Source: Catenibacterium sp. co_0103 (GTDB taxonomy: Bacteria; Bacillota_I; Bacilli_A; Erysipelotrichales; Coprobacillaceae). Taken from it: a stretch of 64,000 nt of DNA. This document shows positions 1-8,511 of the stretch, in pieces. Within the stretch, counting starts at the first letter, position 1; each line of letters starts with the position of its first letter. The notes under the pieces are model-generated. The model was not told where the DNA came from. It saw nothing but the letters and a program-made list of their open reading frames with translations, and searched no databases. The translations under genes and the position numbers were made by a program. Location of the stretch: positions 3,508 through 67,507 of the forward strand of contig NZ_RCYB01000002.1 of assembly GCF_004168205.1 (NCBI RefSeq), given 5' to 3'.

Positions 1-2
1 TT

Positions 3-578
3 GTGATTGAAGGATATAAAGCAGGTGGACATCTTGGATTTAAGAAGGATGAACTATTAGAGAATACATGTGCTTCTCTAAAGGATATCTTGGAGGATGT
101 TAAGGAAATTGTGAAAAGCTTTGAAGAGCTATTCAATCATTCTATTCCAGTCTTTGTAGCTGGAGGCATCTATACTAATGAAGATATTAAAGAGATGTTA
201 GAAGCTGGTGCGGATGGTGTTCAGATGGGTACACGTTTTATTGGTACTTATGAATGTGATGCTTCAATGGAGTATAAGAATTATTTTATTAACGGTAAGA
301 AGGAAGATATCAAAATTGTACAGTCTCCTGTTGGTATGCCAGGACGTGCTTTTATGACACCTTTTATGGAAAAGACACATCCTATTAAGAGATGTTTTAG
401 ATGTATTGCGAGCTGTGATATGAAGTCTATTCCTTATTGTATTACTCAGGCTTTAATTAATGCGGTGAATGGTGATTGTGAGAATGGTCTTGTATTTACT
501 GGCACAAACGGATATCGCATTGACAAGCTTGTACATGTAAGTGATCTGATTGATGAATTAATGGAGGGTATTGTATGA
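3..578 (+). CDS. fabK: enoyl-ACP reductase II (FabK), 3' part
   Basis: This is the C-terminal 191 residues of an FMN-dependent enoyl-ACP reductase of the nitronate monooxygenase-like TIM-barrel family. It reduces the trans-2-enoyl-ACP in the last step of each fatty acid elongation round. Visible motifs are EGYKAGGHLG near the cut edge, VFVAGGI in the middle and GADGVQMGTRF (phosphate/FMN-binding side of the barrel). The gene begins before the window, so the first residue here is not a start. Its stop overlaps the fabD start, which places it in the fab operon. A nitronate monooxygenase is the alternative, but the fab context argues strongly for FabK. Confidence 0.93.
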   Translation: MIEGYKAGGHLGFKKDELLENTCASLKDILEDVKEIVKSFEELFNHSIPVFVAGGIYTNEDIKEMLEAGADGVQMGTRFIGTYECDASMEYKNYFINGKKEDIKIVQSPVGMPGRAFMTPFMEKTHPIKRCFRCIASCDMKSIPYCITQALINAVNGDCENGLVFTGTNGYRIDKLVHVSDLIDELMEGIV

Positions 579-1498
579 AACTCGGTTTTATCTATGCAGG
601 ACAAGGAACACAATATGTAGGTATGGGACAGTCTTTTTATGAAAATGATGAAGACTGTAAGAACCTATTAGATAATGTAAAATTAGATTTTGATTTAAAG
701 GATATCATGTTTAATAGTGATGAAAAGACTATTAGTACAACTCGTTTTACTCAGCCTGCGATGGTAGCAGTTGCCAATATGGCTACTCTTCTTTTAAAGA
801 AGAATAGGATTACACCTGATTATGTATGTGGTTTATCTTTAGGTGAATACAGTGCTTTAAGTGCAGCAGGTGTATTTGATCCTGAAACAGCAATCCAGGT
901 TGTAAGAGAAAGAGGGCTCGCAATGGAAAAGGCCGCTGAAGGTGTTGAGAGTGCAATGATGGCTATTCTTGGACTTGAACGTGAGCCATTACTTAATATA
1001 TGTGTTGGCTGTGATGGGTATGTTTCTATTGCGAACTATAACTGTCCTGGACAGTTAGTTATTGCAGGAGAAAAGAAAGCAGTAGAAGAAGCAGGTCAGA
1101 AAGCATTAGATCATGGTGCAAGAAGAGCTGTACCTTTAAATACAAGTGGTCCTTTCCATACAAAGTTATTAAAAGATGCAAGTACAAGACTTCATGAAGT
1201 ATTTAAAAATGTTAAATTCCATGAAATGAATGTTCCAGTGATTTTCAATTGTACTGGTAAGGAATTAGAAAATTGCAGTGTACAGGATATGTTAGAGAAA
1301 CAGGTCATGAGTCCTGTATATTTTGAAGATAGTATTCGTACTATGATCAATAATGGTGTGGATACAATGATAGAAATTGGTCCTGGTAAGGTATTAAGTG
1401 GTTTTGTCCGTAAGATTGATAAAAAAATCAAGACATATCAGGTAGAAGATATGGCTTCTTTACAGAAGTGTGTGGAGGCATTAAATGAAACTAAGTAA
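575..1498 (+). CDS. fabD: malonyl-CoA:ACP transacylase
   Basis: Transfers malonyl from CoA to acyl carrier protein in the cytoplasm, supplying the elongation unit for fatty acid synthesis. The 307-residue length is normal. GQGTQ is at residues 9-13 and the nucleophile elbow GLSLGE at 86-91 with Ser88. The usual His before the Ser (GHSLGE) is Leu here, which I believe is common in Firmicutes. The conserved GPFHT motif supplies the second active-site His. The ATG overlaps the fabK stop by 4 bases and fabG starts inside its end, so the genes are translationally coupled. Confidence 0.95.
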   Translation: MKLGFIYAGQGTQYVGMGQSFYENDEDCKNLLDNVKLDFDLKDIMFNSDEKTISTTRFTQPAMVAVANMATLLLKKNRITPDYVCGLSLGEYSALSAAGVFDPETAIQVVRERGLAMEKAAEGVESAMMAILGLEREPLLNICVGCDGYVSIANYNCPGQLVIAGEKKAVEEAGQKALDHGARRAVPLNTSGPFHTKLLKDASTRLHEVFKNVKFHEMNVPVIFNCTGKELENCSVQDMLEKQVMSPVYFEDSIRTMINNGVDTMIEIGPGKVLSGFVRKIDKKIKTYQVEDMASLQKCVEALNETK

Positions 1499-2237
1499 TA
1501 AGGTAGCCCTTGTCACTGGAGGGTTAAAAGGTATTGGACGTGCGACAGTGATGGAACTTGCAACTCAAGGTGCAGATATTGCGTTAAATTATCGTGCAAG
1601 TGAAAAGAATAAAGTATTAGCTGAAGAATTAGTGAAAGAACTTAAAGATCTTGGTAGAGATGTATTATGTGTTGAAGGTGATATTTCTCATGAAGAGGAT
1701 GTAGAAAAGATCTTCAAGAGTATCAAGAAGTACTTTGGACATCTTGATATTCTTGTGAATAATGCAGGTATTACAAGAGACCAGTTAATTTTAAGAATGA
1801 AAACTGAAGACTTTGATGCCGTTATTAATACAAATCTTAAGGGAACTTATTTATGTATGAAGCAGGCAAGTCGCTTAATGATGAAACAGAAGTCTGGTCA
1901 TATTATTTCTTTATCTTCTGTCGTAGGTGTGATTGGTAATGCCGGACAGGTTAACTATGCAGCAAGTAAAGCAGGTGTCATTGGTATGACAATGTCTCTA
2001 GCAAGAGAATTAGGTCCTAGAGGTGTCACTGTGAATGCAGTAGCTCCTGGATTTATTGAAACTGATATGACAGAAGTATTAAGCGATGAAATTAAAGTTG
2101 GTTTAAAGGCATCTATTCCTTTAGGAACACTTGGACATGTAGAAGATGTTGCAAAGACAATCGCATTCCTAGCAAGTGATGATGCAAAGTATATTACAGG
2201 ACAGACCATTCATGTAGACGGTGGAATGGCTATGTAA
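1485..2237 (+). CDS. fabG: 3-oxoacyl-ACP reductase
   Basis: NADPH-dependent short-chain dehydrogenase that reduces 3-oxoacyl-ACP to 3-hydroxyacyl-ACP. The 250-residue protein has the cofactor motif TGGLKGIG at 11-18, NNAG at 92-95, and the catalytic set Asn117, Ser145, Tyr158 and Lys162 (YAASK). The C-terminal GGMAM ending is typical of FabG. Its ATG lies 14 bases inside fabD, and fabF follows after 10 bases with its own ribosome site. Position between fabD and fabF separates it from other SDR proteins. Confidence 0.95.
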   Translation: MKLSNKVALVTGGLKGIGRATVMELATQGADIALNYRASEKNKVLAEELVKELKDLGRDVLCVEGDISHEEDVEKIFKSIKKYFGHLDILVNNAGITRDQLILRMKTEDFDAVINTNLKGTYLCMKQASRLMMKQKSGHIISLSSVVGVIGNAGQVNYAASKAGVIGMTMSLARELGPRGVTVNAVAPGFIETDMTEVLSDEIKVGLKASIPLGTLGHVEDVAKTIAFLASDDAKYITGQTIHVDGGMAM

Positions 2238-2247
2238 GGAGGAGCTT

Positions 2248-3498
2248 ATGACAAAACGTAGAGTAGTAGTTACAGGTATAGGAACAATAAATCCTATTGG
2301 ACATAATGTGGAAGAAACATGGAAGTCTATTGAAGAAGGTAAGTGCGGTATTGCGCCTATTTCTTTATTTGATACAAAAGATATGAAGGTCACTCTTGCT
2401 GGTGAAGTCAAAGACTTTGATGTTACAAAGTATATTGATAAGAAAGAAGCGAAAAAGATGGACCGCTTTATTCAGATGGGTATGATTGCAGCTAAAGAAG
2501 CGGTGACTGATAGTGGTCTTGATATCAACAACATTGATTCTCATCGTTTTGGAGTGATTGTATCAAGTGGTATTGGCGGTTTAGGTTCTATTGAAAAGAA
2601 CTATCAGACAGCAGAAAAGAGAGGTTTTGATAGAGTATCTCCTTTCTTTATTCCTATGACTATTTCTAACTTAGCAGCGGGTCATATTGCAATTGCTTAT
2701 CATGCACAAGGGTTATGTACCTGCCCAGTGACTGCCTGTGCAGGGGGTACAAATGCGATTGGTGATGCTTTTAGAAATATTCGTGATGGATATCAGGATG
2801 TCATGATTGCTGGTGGATGTGAAGCTTCAGTAACTCCTTTAGGTATTGGTGGATTTACTTCTATGAAGGCTTTAAGTGATGCCACTGATCCTAAACGTGC
2901 TTCTATTCCTTTTGATAAAGAAAGAAATGGATTTGTCATGGGTGAAGGAGCAGGTATTCTTATTCTTGAAGAATTAGAACATGCCTTAAAGAGAGGCGCA
3001 CATATTTATGGTGAAATGACTGGTTATGGTGTAAGTTGTGATGCCCATCATATTACTGCCCCACTTCCTAATGGTGAAGGTGGTGCCTATGCAATGCAGA
3101 ATGCATTAGATGATGCAGGTATCAGTTATGATGTGATTGATTATATTAATGCGCATGGTACTTCTACTCATTTAAATGATTTATGTGAAACTGAAGCGAT
3201 TAAATCAGTATTTAAGGAACATGTATACAAGCTTGCAGTAAGTTCTACTAAAGGTCATACAGGACATTGTTTAGGGGCTGCAGGAGGTATTGAAGCAGTA
3301 CTATCAGTATTAGCCTTAAAGCATGACTTTATTCCTCCTACTTTAAATTATCAGGCAAAGGATGAAGAATGTGATTTAAATGTAGTACCAAACGTTGGTG
3401 TTAAGAAAGATCTTCATTATGTGATGAGTAATTCATTAGGTTTTGGTGGACATAATGCAAGTATTATATTCAAGGAGTATGACAATGGAACTAAATAG
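2248..3498 (+). CDS. fabF: 3-oxoacyl-ACP synthase II
   Basis: Condensing enzyme that joins malonyl-ACP to acyl-ACP. From the chosen start the protein is 416 residues, the normal KAS II length. The nucleophile is Cys164 in VTACAGG, with His residues in NAHGTSTHLND and TKGHTGHCLGAAG, giving the Cys-His-His triad. I start at the ATG at 2248 because AAGGAGG lies 5 bases upstream. A GTG 27 bases earlier is in frame but would precede the ribosome site and lie inside fabG. The gene overlaps fabZ by 14 bases. Confidence 0.95.
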   Translation: MTKRRVVVTGIGTINPIGHNVEETWKSIEEGKCGIAPISLFDTKDMKVTLAGEVKDFDVTKYIDKKEAKKMDRFIQMGMIAAKEAVTDSGLDINNIDSHRFGVIVSSGIGGLGSIEKNYQTAEKRGFDRVSPFFIPMTISNLAAGHIAIAYHAQGLCTCPVTACAGGTNAIGDAFRNIRDGYQDVMIAGGCEASVTPLGIGGFTSMKALSDATDPKRASIPFDKERNGFVMGEGAGILILEELEHALKRGAHIYGEMTGYGVSCDAHHITAPLPNGEGGAYAMQNALDDAGISYDVIDYINAHGTSTHLNDLCETEAIKSVFKEHVYKLAVSSTKGHTGHCLGAAGGIEAVLSVLALKHDFIPPTLNYQAKDEECDLNVVPNVGVKKDLHYVMSNSLGFGGHNASIIFKEYDNGTK

Positions 3499-3913
3499 TA
3501 ATGAAATTGCGAAAATTAATCCTCATCGTTATCCATTTGCGCTTGTAGATCGTATTACTGATTATAAGCCAGGAGAATATGCGAAAGGCATTAAGTGTGT
3601 CAGTGTGAATGAAATGCAGTTTATGGGGCATTTCCCTGAGCATCATGTAATGCCAGGTGTATTGATTGTAGAAGCTTTAGCACAGACTGGATGTATTGCG
3701 ATATTAAGTCAGAAAGAACATCAGGGTAAGATTGTCTTCTTTGCAGGAATCAATAAATGTAAGTTTAAAGGTCAGGTCATTCCTGGAGATGTGATGGAAT
3801 TAGAATGCACACTCACAAGAATGAGAGGTAAGATCGGTATTGGTGAAGCAAAAGCAACAGTCAATGGTAAAACTGTTGTACAGGCTGAACTCACTTTTGC
3901 GATTGGTGACTAA
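3485..3913 (+). CDS. fabZ: 3-hydroxyacyl-ACP dehydratase
   Basis: Hot-dog-fold dehydratase that converts 3-hydroxyacyl-ACP to the trans-2-enoyl-ACP used by FabK. With the ATG at 3485 it is 142 residues. His49 in MGHFPEHH and Glu63 in VEALAQTG are the catalytic pair. The start is set by AAGGAG at 3472-3477. An ATG at 3479 is too close to that site, and a frame-open ATG at 3443 has no site. The gene begins within the last codons of fabF and its stop overlaps the birA start. Confidence 0.95.
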   Translation: MELNSNEIAKINPHRYPFALVDRITDYKPGEYAKGIKCVSVNEMQFMGHFPEHHVMPGVLIVEALAQTGCIAILSQKEHQGKIVFFAGINKCKFKGQVIPGDVMELECTLTRMRGKIGIGEAKATVNGKTVVQAELTFAIGD

Positions 3914-4581
3914 TGAAATATATAGAATTTGAAGAAATTGATTCTACTAATACGTATATTCATGATCATTATCAGGAATTAGATGATGATACAATTGTCC
4001 GTGCACATTATCAAACTCATGGTCGAGGACGTTCTAATCATATCTGGGAGGCAGATAAAAATGAACAGCTTCTCTTTAGTTATTATATGAAACAGAACGT
4101 GGATCCTTTAAAAGTGTCTGCCATTATGGCTTATGCGATTGTGACAGTTCTAAGAATGAAACAGATCAATGCATTCATTAAGTGGCCAAATGATATATAT
4201 ATAAATAATCAAAAGATTGCAGGTATTCTTGTAGAGACAATTTATGAGAGTACTTTACAGGGTATTATTATTGGGATAGGGTTAAATATTAGTAAGGGTT
4301 CTTACTATTCTCTATCTGATGTGATAAATCATCCTATAGATAAAGAAAAGCTGATGTTGAATATTATTGATACATTTAAGAATATGCTTCATATGCCTTT
4401 TGCATCTTTATTAGATGGCATGAATCGTCATTCTTATTTAAGAGGTAAGACAATTCCCTATAAAGAGTATGGTTTAGTGAAATTCTTATATCTAGATGAG
4501 AATTGTCATCTTGTGATAGAGGATGAAAACAAGAAAAAACATACGATTCTCTTGAATGAATTATCATTAGGTCGTATATAA
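3913..4581 (+). CDS. birA: biotin--[acetyl-CoA carboxylase] ligase
   Basis: Activates biotin to biotinyl-AMP and attaches it to the carrier protein of acetyl-CoA carboxylase, the enzyme that feeds malonyl-CoA to this operon. At 222 residues it is the short form without the N-terminal helix-turn-helix, so it should not act as a repressor. Biotin/ATP-binding GRGRSNHIW begins at residue 37 and the catalytic KWPND motif lies near residue 90, followed by KIAGILVE. The TAATG overlap with fabZ shows co-translation, and the context explains its place here. Confidence 0.93.
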   Translation: MKYIEFEEIDSTNTYIHDHYQELDDDTIVRAHYQTHGRGRSNHIWEADKNEQLLFSYYMKQNVDPLKVSAIMAYAIVTVLRMKQINAFIKWPNDIYINNQKIAGILVETIYESTLQGIIIGIGLNISKGSYYSLSDVINHPIDKEKLMLNIIDTFKNMLHMPFASLLDGMNRHSYLRGKTIPYKEYGLVKFLYLDENCHLVIEDENKKKHTILLNELSLGRI

Positions 4582-4635
4582 TTAGTCTTCTCAAATATGT
4601 GATAAAATTGTAGAATAGAGTCAAGGAGTGGAATT

Positions 4636-5091
4636 ATGGACGCGAAAAAGAATAATTTAATGGATTCTATTAATACAGTTTTTAAACTCGCCATTAAAGT
4701 GCAGGAAGATTATATTAAACATAGTCCTTTTCCTGAGTTATCAATGAATGAAATGCATATTATAGAGGCTGTAAGTAAGCAGCAGTTTCCTACTATGACA
4801 AATGTTGCAAAGACATTAAAGGTAACTGTAGGAACATTAACTACTAATGTAAAGACTATTGTGAATAAAGGTTTTCTTACAAGAGAACGTTCTTCTGCGG
4901 ATCATCGTGTCACATATCTACGTATTACTGATAAAGGATATCAGGCATTAGAGGTTCATAACCAGTTCCATAGGGATTTATCTGGACTTTATAGTCAGCA
5001 TATTCCTGATGAAATGATTGGCTGGGTATATGATACAATAGAGAACGTCATAGAAGACTTAAAAGAATACCAGAAAAAACTTAATAAATAA
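4636..5091 (+). CDS. MarR-family regulator, FabT-like
   Basis: A 151-residue winged-helix protein. The segment MTNVAKTLKVTVGTLTTNV forms the helix-turn-helix and SADHRVTYLRITDKG the wing. FabT, the MarR-type repressor of fatty acid synthesis in streptococci and lactococci, is the best functional guess because the gene sits at the end of the fab cluster. FabT normally lies upstream among the fab genes, so the 3' position is a variation. The 54-base gap to birA holds a possible promoter (TAGAAT near 4612), so it may be separately expressed. GGAGTGG precedes the ATG. Confidence 0.75.
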   Translation: MDAKKNNLMDSINTVFKLAIKVQEDYIKHSPFPELSMNEMHIIEAVSKQQFPTMTNVAKTLKVTVGTLTTNVKTIVNKGFLTRERSSADHRVTYLRITDKGYQALEVHNQFHRDLSGLYSQHIPDEMIGWVYDTIENVIEDLKEYQKKLNK

Positions 5092-5094
5092 TAT

Positions 5095-5135
5095 AAACCC
5101 CTATAGAAGGTGTGATTCTTCTATAGGGGTTTTTT
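5095..5135 (+). terminator. Rho-independent terminator after the fab operon
   Basis: A perfect 15-bp stem (AAACCCCTATAGAAG and its complement) with an 8-base loop, followed by a T run. It lies between the convergent MarR gene and the nucleotidyltransferase gene and can act for both strands, though the T tract is best on +. Confidence 0.92.
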
Positions 5136-5139
5136 ACAC

Positions 5140-5901
5140 TTATTTTCTTAAACCATACCACTGATGTAAAAGAGAAATTAATTCATCCTTATTTGTTGCT
5201 TGTACACCAATAGCTTTTAAATCCACATTTTCATCTACCATCACTGATAAAAACGTCTCCATATCTTTCTTGATTTCATCGCTAAGTATCATTCTTGTAT
5301 TAGGCGAGACCAATTGAGCCAATCGAAATACATGATTCTTGTGTTTCTTAGTATTCTTACTATCAATATGTTCACCACATAACCTTCCTTCTGTCAAATC
5401 TAACCACGCTTTAGCTTTAAATGCAATTAAACATAGAGGGCTGAGAACTGGTACGCCATCAATAATTAACTGTCCACCTTTTAATAAGTCATAATAATCT
5501 TTATTCAAAAGAATAGCAGATAAACTTGATACCTCTTCATCAATTGGTAAAGGTGTAAGAATTGAATCATTATCTAAAATCATATAATCAGGATTTCTTG
5601 AAAATATTTCTATCATATATGGGTATTGCTTACTCTTAGGACAACTAAATCTGTAAAACTGTGCTTTACCTGTACTTTTATTTAAATGTGAATACTTAGC
5701 TTCTTTAATATACTCCCAAAATCTCCTGCCAAATTCTGCTGTTATAGACTCAACAATTAATACAATATCTATATCCTTGGTAGCTCGAAATGGGAGTTCT
5801 TCATTTTCCATTATAACATCACAGGCCGTGCCACCAATAATAACATATTGATTCTCGAACCCTTTAAAGTATTCTTTAAACTTAGCAATTCCATTGACCA
5901 T
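5140..5901 (-). CDS. nucleotidyltransferase, AbiEii-like putative toxin
   Basis: A 253-residue protein with the DNA polymerase beta-type nucleotidyltransferase signature: GGTA near residue 24 followed by TKDIDIVL, the pattern of AbiEii/MenT enzymes. In AbiE and MenT systems such enzymes modify RNA or tRNA 3' ends and stop growth. The substrate of this one cannot be told. Its ATG overlaps the stop of the upstream regulator gene (TAATG), so the two form one coupled operon. A housekeeping nucleotidyltransferase role is possible but the gene pair argues for a toxin-antitoxin or phage defence module. Activity is inferred. Confidence 0.72.
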   Translation of the reverse strand: MVNGIAKFKEYFKGFENQYVIIGGTACDVIMENEELPFRATKDIDIVLIVESITAEFGRRFWEYIKEAKYSHLNKSTGKAQFYRFSCPKSKQYPYMIEIFSRNPDYMILDNDSILTPLPIDEEVSSLSAILLNKDYYDLLKGGQLIIDGVPVLSPLCLIAFKAKAWLDLTEGRLCGEHIDSKNTKKHKNHVFRLAQLVSPNTRMILSDEIKKDMETFLSVMVDENVDLKAIGVQATNKDELISLLHQWYGLRK

Positions 5902-6833
5902 TAATCTGTCAGCTCCTTTTCTAGTATGTCTTCTAAGACTTCTTCAATTCTTTCATCTTTATTTTCTTTCAAAGACAATACTATAGAAAGAGTATCTGCG
6001 ATATTTGTATGAGTAAATAATTGAGGATCATAGGCCCATATTTCTACTTTTACCTGTACTTCTGGGTCTATCAATTCATCAATAAGCTGCGTCTTATCAA
6101 AGTCCTTTTCATATACTGCATATGTTCTAAAACGGCTTGGATTCAACATACTCATTTCTGATAATGCGGTCTCTCCTGCAAGAACCATATAATCTGTAAC
6201 CAAAAACTGATTCATATATCCTACTTGACGTACTGGTGTTAAGAGATAGTGTTGAATATGCTCAAACAATTCTTTATAAGAATATTTCGATTCTATTACC
6301 TTATTCACACCATCCTTATATACTAAAAATAAATCTGTCATTTCTAATTGTATAACTGCCCTAGACAGGGTCATTGCGGAAAATGGAAGGCTCTTTGACA
6401 GATCTGATACATATACCTTCTTCTCATGATTATACATATAAGCAAGAAATAATAACTGTGTTGAATAGACAAACTTGTCTTTAATCTTTTTTGGTTCCTT
6501 TTCATTTACAAGTAATGTACCAATAAAAGGAAGAAAAGTTTGTTTATCTGTTATGAAAGGAATGTGATTCTCAAGAAGACTCTTTCTTCTATAAAATGAT
6601 ATTGTCTTACTATATAATACGACAGGAACATCATCAATTACTCGAATTTTTTGTATTTGTTTTTTGAATGATGGAAGTGTTGGCAGTTCTTCTATCGGTA
6701 TAATCACAATACAACGTATATTTTCTATATAAGCTGTATAGAATTGATAATTACTCACAATATAGAGAGGTAATATGCTTTTCTTATCCCAAGGTTCATA
6801 TCTTATAGATAGGCCAAATATATTATCAATCAT
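5901..6833 (-). CDS. winged-helix regulator, AbiEi-like putative antitoxin
   Basis: A 310-residue protein with a central winged-helix segment (VSDLSKSLPFSAMTLSRAV, about residues 140-160) and mixed flanking domains I do not recognise. It is the first gene of the pair and overlaps the nucleotidyltransferase gene by one base. This is the AbiEi/AbiEii order, in which the regulator represses the operon and blocks the enzyme. It is longer than typical AbiEi and has an unusual N-terminal region. Start is supported by AAAAGGAG 9 bases upstream and a promoter just before it. Antitoxin function is inferred from context. Confidence 0.65.
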   Translation of the reverse strand: MIDNIFGLSIRYEPWDKKSILPLYIVSNYQFYTAYIENIRCIVIIPIEELPTLPSFKKQIQKIRVIDDVPVVLYSKTISFYRRKSLLENHIPFITDKQTFLPFIGTLLVNEKEPKKIKDKFVYSTQLLFLAYMYNHEKKVYVSDLSKSLPFSAMTLSRAVIQLEMTDLFLVYKDGVNKVIESKYSYKELFEHIQHYLLTPVRQVGYMNQFLVTDYMVLAGETALSEMSMLNPSRFRTYAVYEKDFDKTQLIDELIDPEVQVKVEIWAYDPQLFTHTNIADTLSIVLSLKENKDERIEEVLEDILEKELTD

Positions 6834-6864
6834 TGTATAGGCTCCTTTTAACTTAATTTATTTC

Positions 6865-6893
6865 ATTTTAACTTTGTGAATGTTAATATGCAA
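6865..6893 (-). promoter_or_regulatory. promoter of the AbiE-like pair
   Basis: On the - strand TTGCAT and TAAAAT are separated by 17 bases, 31 bases before the regulator ATG. The nonamer AAGTTAAAA occurs at the -10 region and again just before the ribosome site, which would suit autoregulation by the first gene product. Confidence 0.6.
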
Positions 6894-6906
6894 GTTTTTG
6901 AGTTAA

Positions 6907-6941
6907 ATAAAAAAATCCTCCAGATGATATATCTAGAGGAT
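6907..6941 (-). terminator. terminator of the 30-residue peptide gene
   Basis: On the - strand ATCCTCTAGA pairs with TCTGGAGGAT (one G-T pair) around a 7-base loop, then a run of seven T. It begins a few bases after the small reading frame at 6944-7036. Confidence 0.88.
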
Positions 6942-6943
6942 AT

Positions 6944-7036
6944 TCATAAGATATGCCCACCTTCAAGTAATAGATATATAACTCGAAGAAGCAAAATAAA
7001 TAATATGAGTATAAACCACGCTTTGAATTCTTTCAT
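6944..7036 (-). CDS. 30-residue single-span membrane peptide
   Basis: A short reading frame starting MKEFKAWF and ending GGHIL. Residues 7-24 are almost wholly hydrophobic (WFILILFILLL), so it should be one membrane span. Support is unusually complete for its size: an extended -10 promoter (TGGTATAAT) places transcription start near 7051, AAGAGG lies 8 bases before the ATG, and a strong terminator follows the stop. I know no family for it. Type I toxins and small regulatory membrane peptides have this gene design. No antisense RNA promoter was evident. Confidence 0.62.
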   Translation of the reverse strand: MKEFKAWFILILFILLLRVIYLLLEGGHIL

Positions 7037-7057
7037 GCCCTTAACCTCTTAACAGAG

Positions 7058-7066
7058 ATTATACCA
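7058..7066 (-). promoter_or_regulatory. extended -10 promoter of the membrane peptide
   Basis: TGGTATAAT on the - strand, a TGn-extended consensus -10. No good -35 is present, as expected for this class. Predicted transcript start near 7051 gives a leader of about 15 bases that holds only the ribosome site. Confidence 0.68.
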
Positions 7067-7092
7067 GGCAGTTATGGAATTATTGTGTACTT

Positions 7093-8511
7093 TTAGATAT
7101 TATAGCCATGATCCATAGGACCACTTCCCTGACCTAAATCTAACATAGCACCTATTGCACCAGAAAGATATGCTTTAGCATGTCTAACTGATTCTTCTAG
7201 TGTATAGCCTTTAGCCAAGTTGGATGCAATCGCACTTGATAAAGTACATCCTGTACCATGTGTATTACTGTTGTCTATTCTATGTCCTTTAAACCAAGTA
7301 CCCTTTTCACCATTGTATAGGTAGTCATTGGCATCATTTAATTGATGTCCACCTTTGACTAATACAGCACAATGATATGTGTCATAAATCTTCTTAGCTG
7401 CTATTTCCATATCTTCTACAGTCTTAACTTCCATATCAGTGAGTACTTCTGTTTCTGGAATATTAGGAGTAATGACTTCAGCAATAGAAAGTAATTCTTC
7501 CTTTAATGTAGAGATAGCTTCATCACTAATAAGCTTTGCGCCACTTGTCGCAACCATGACTGGATCTACCACAATATGCTTCGCATCATAATGTTTCAAC
7601 ATTTCTACAATAGTATGAATAAGTGCTTTAGAAGACACCATACCAATCTTAACAGCTTCTGGATAGATATCATCAAATACAGCACGAATCTGGCTTTCTA
7701 AGAACTCTGGAGTAACATCCATAATATCTGTCACACCCGTTGTATTCTGGGCTGTGAGGGCTGTAATAGCGCTCATACCAAATACTTTATTAGCAAGCAT
7801 TGTCTTTAAATCTGCTTGTATTCCTGCACCACCACTCGAGTCACTACCGGCAATAGTTAAACATGTATGCATTGTTTCATAAAGTGCATCCACACGCTTC
7901 TTTAAATCAATAGTAGCCTGTTTAATATTCTTCTGACCAAATAAAGCACTAATAACCGCAATGCCATCAATACCTGTATCTTTAAGTAATAAGCAGTTAT
8001 CATAACTGATTCCACCAATGGCTACCATTGGAAGATCCACTGTATCCGTCATTTCTTTTAAACGCTTGATACCTAATACTTCCGCATCATCTTTAGAAGA
8101 TGTAGGGAAAATAGCCCCTATACCTAAATAGTCTGCACCATGTTCTTTCGCAATTCTTGCTTCTTCTATAGTATGTGCACTTACACCAATTATCTTATCT
8201 GGCCCAAGTATTTCTCTTGCCTTCACGCATGCCATATCATCCTGACCCACATGAACACCATCTGCATCTATTTCCTTAGCAAGCATAACATTATCATTAA
8301 TAATAAATGGTACATCAAATAAACGACATAGTTCTTTAATATTCTTTGCTTCTTCATAGAAAGAGGCTTCATCTAGGTCTTTTTCTCTTAGCTGAAGACA
8401 AGTTGCACCACCCATTAAAACATCTCTTACCTGCTCATATAGAGTCTGTTCTCCTGTCCAATGACGATCTGTCACAGCATAGAGTCTCAACATGTCATTA
8501 TTGAACTTCAT
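7093..8511 (-). CDS. thiED: bifunctional thiamine-phosphate synthase / HMP(-P) kinase
   Basis: A 472-residue fusion. The N-terminal half (about 5-205) is ThiE, which joins HMP-PP and thiazole phosphate: it shows LQLREKDLDE, FIINDNV and HVGQDD motifs. The C-terminal half (about 215-470) is ThiD, which phosphorylates hydroxymethylpyrimidine: CLTIAGSDSSGGAGIQADLK and DPVMVATSG are characteristic, with the ThiD ending NTHGTGCTLSSAIA. I use the ATG at 8511. A GTG nine bases upstream is in frame. It overlaps the end of thiM, so both are one operon under the TPP riboswitch. No thiC is seen here, which fits salvage. Confidence 0.94.
   Translation of the reverse strand: MKFNNDMLRLYAVTDRHWTGEQTLYEQVRDVLMGGATCLQLREKDLDEASFYEEAKNIKELCRLFDVPFIINDNVMLAKEIDADGVHVGQDDMACVKAREILGPDKIIGVSAHTIEEARIAKEHGADYLGIGAIFPTSSKDDAEVLGIKRLKEMTDTVDLPMVAIGGISYDNCLLLKDTGIDGIAVISALFGQKNIKQATIDLKKRVDALYETMHTCLTIAGSDSSGGAGIQADLKTMLANKVFGMSAITALTAQNTTGVTDIMDVTPEFLESQIRAVFDDIYPEAVKIGMVSSKALIHTIVEMLKHYDAKHIVVDPVMVATSGAKLISDEAISTLKEELLSIAEVITPNIPETEVLTDMEVKTVEDMEIAAKKIYDTYHCAVLVKGGHQLNDANDYLYNGEKGTWFKGHRIDNSNTHGTGCTLSSAIASNLAKGYTLEESVRHAKAYLSGAIGAMLDLGQGSGPMDHGYNI

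Noticed and set aside
1192-1431. Antisense frames within fabD, fabG and fabF
   Set aside because: They mirror strongly supported genes and lack ribosome sites.
8140-8322. A small + strand frame inside thiED
   Set aside because: Antisense to a clear enzyme gene, no ribosome site.
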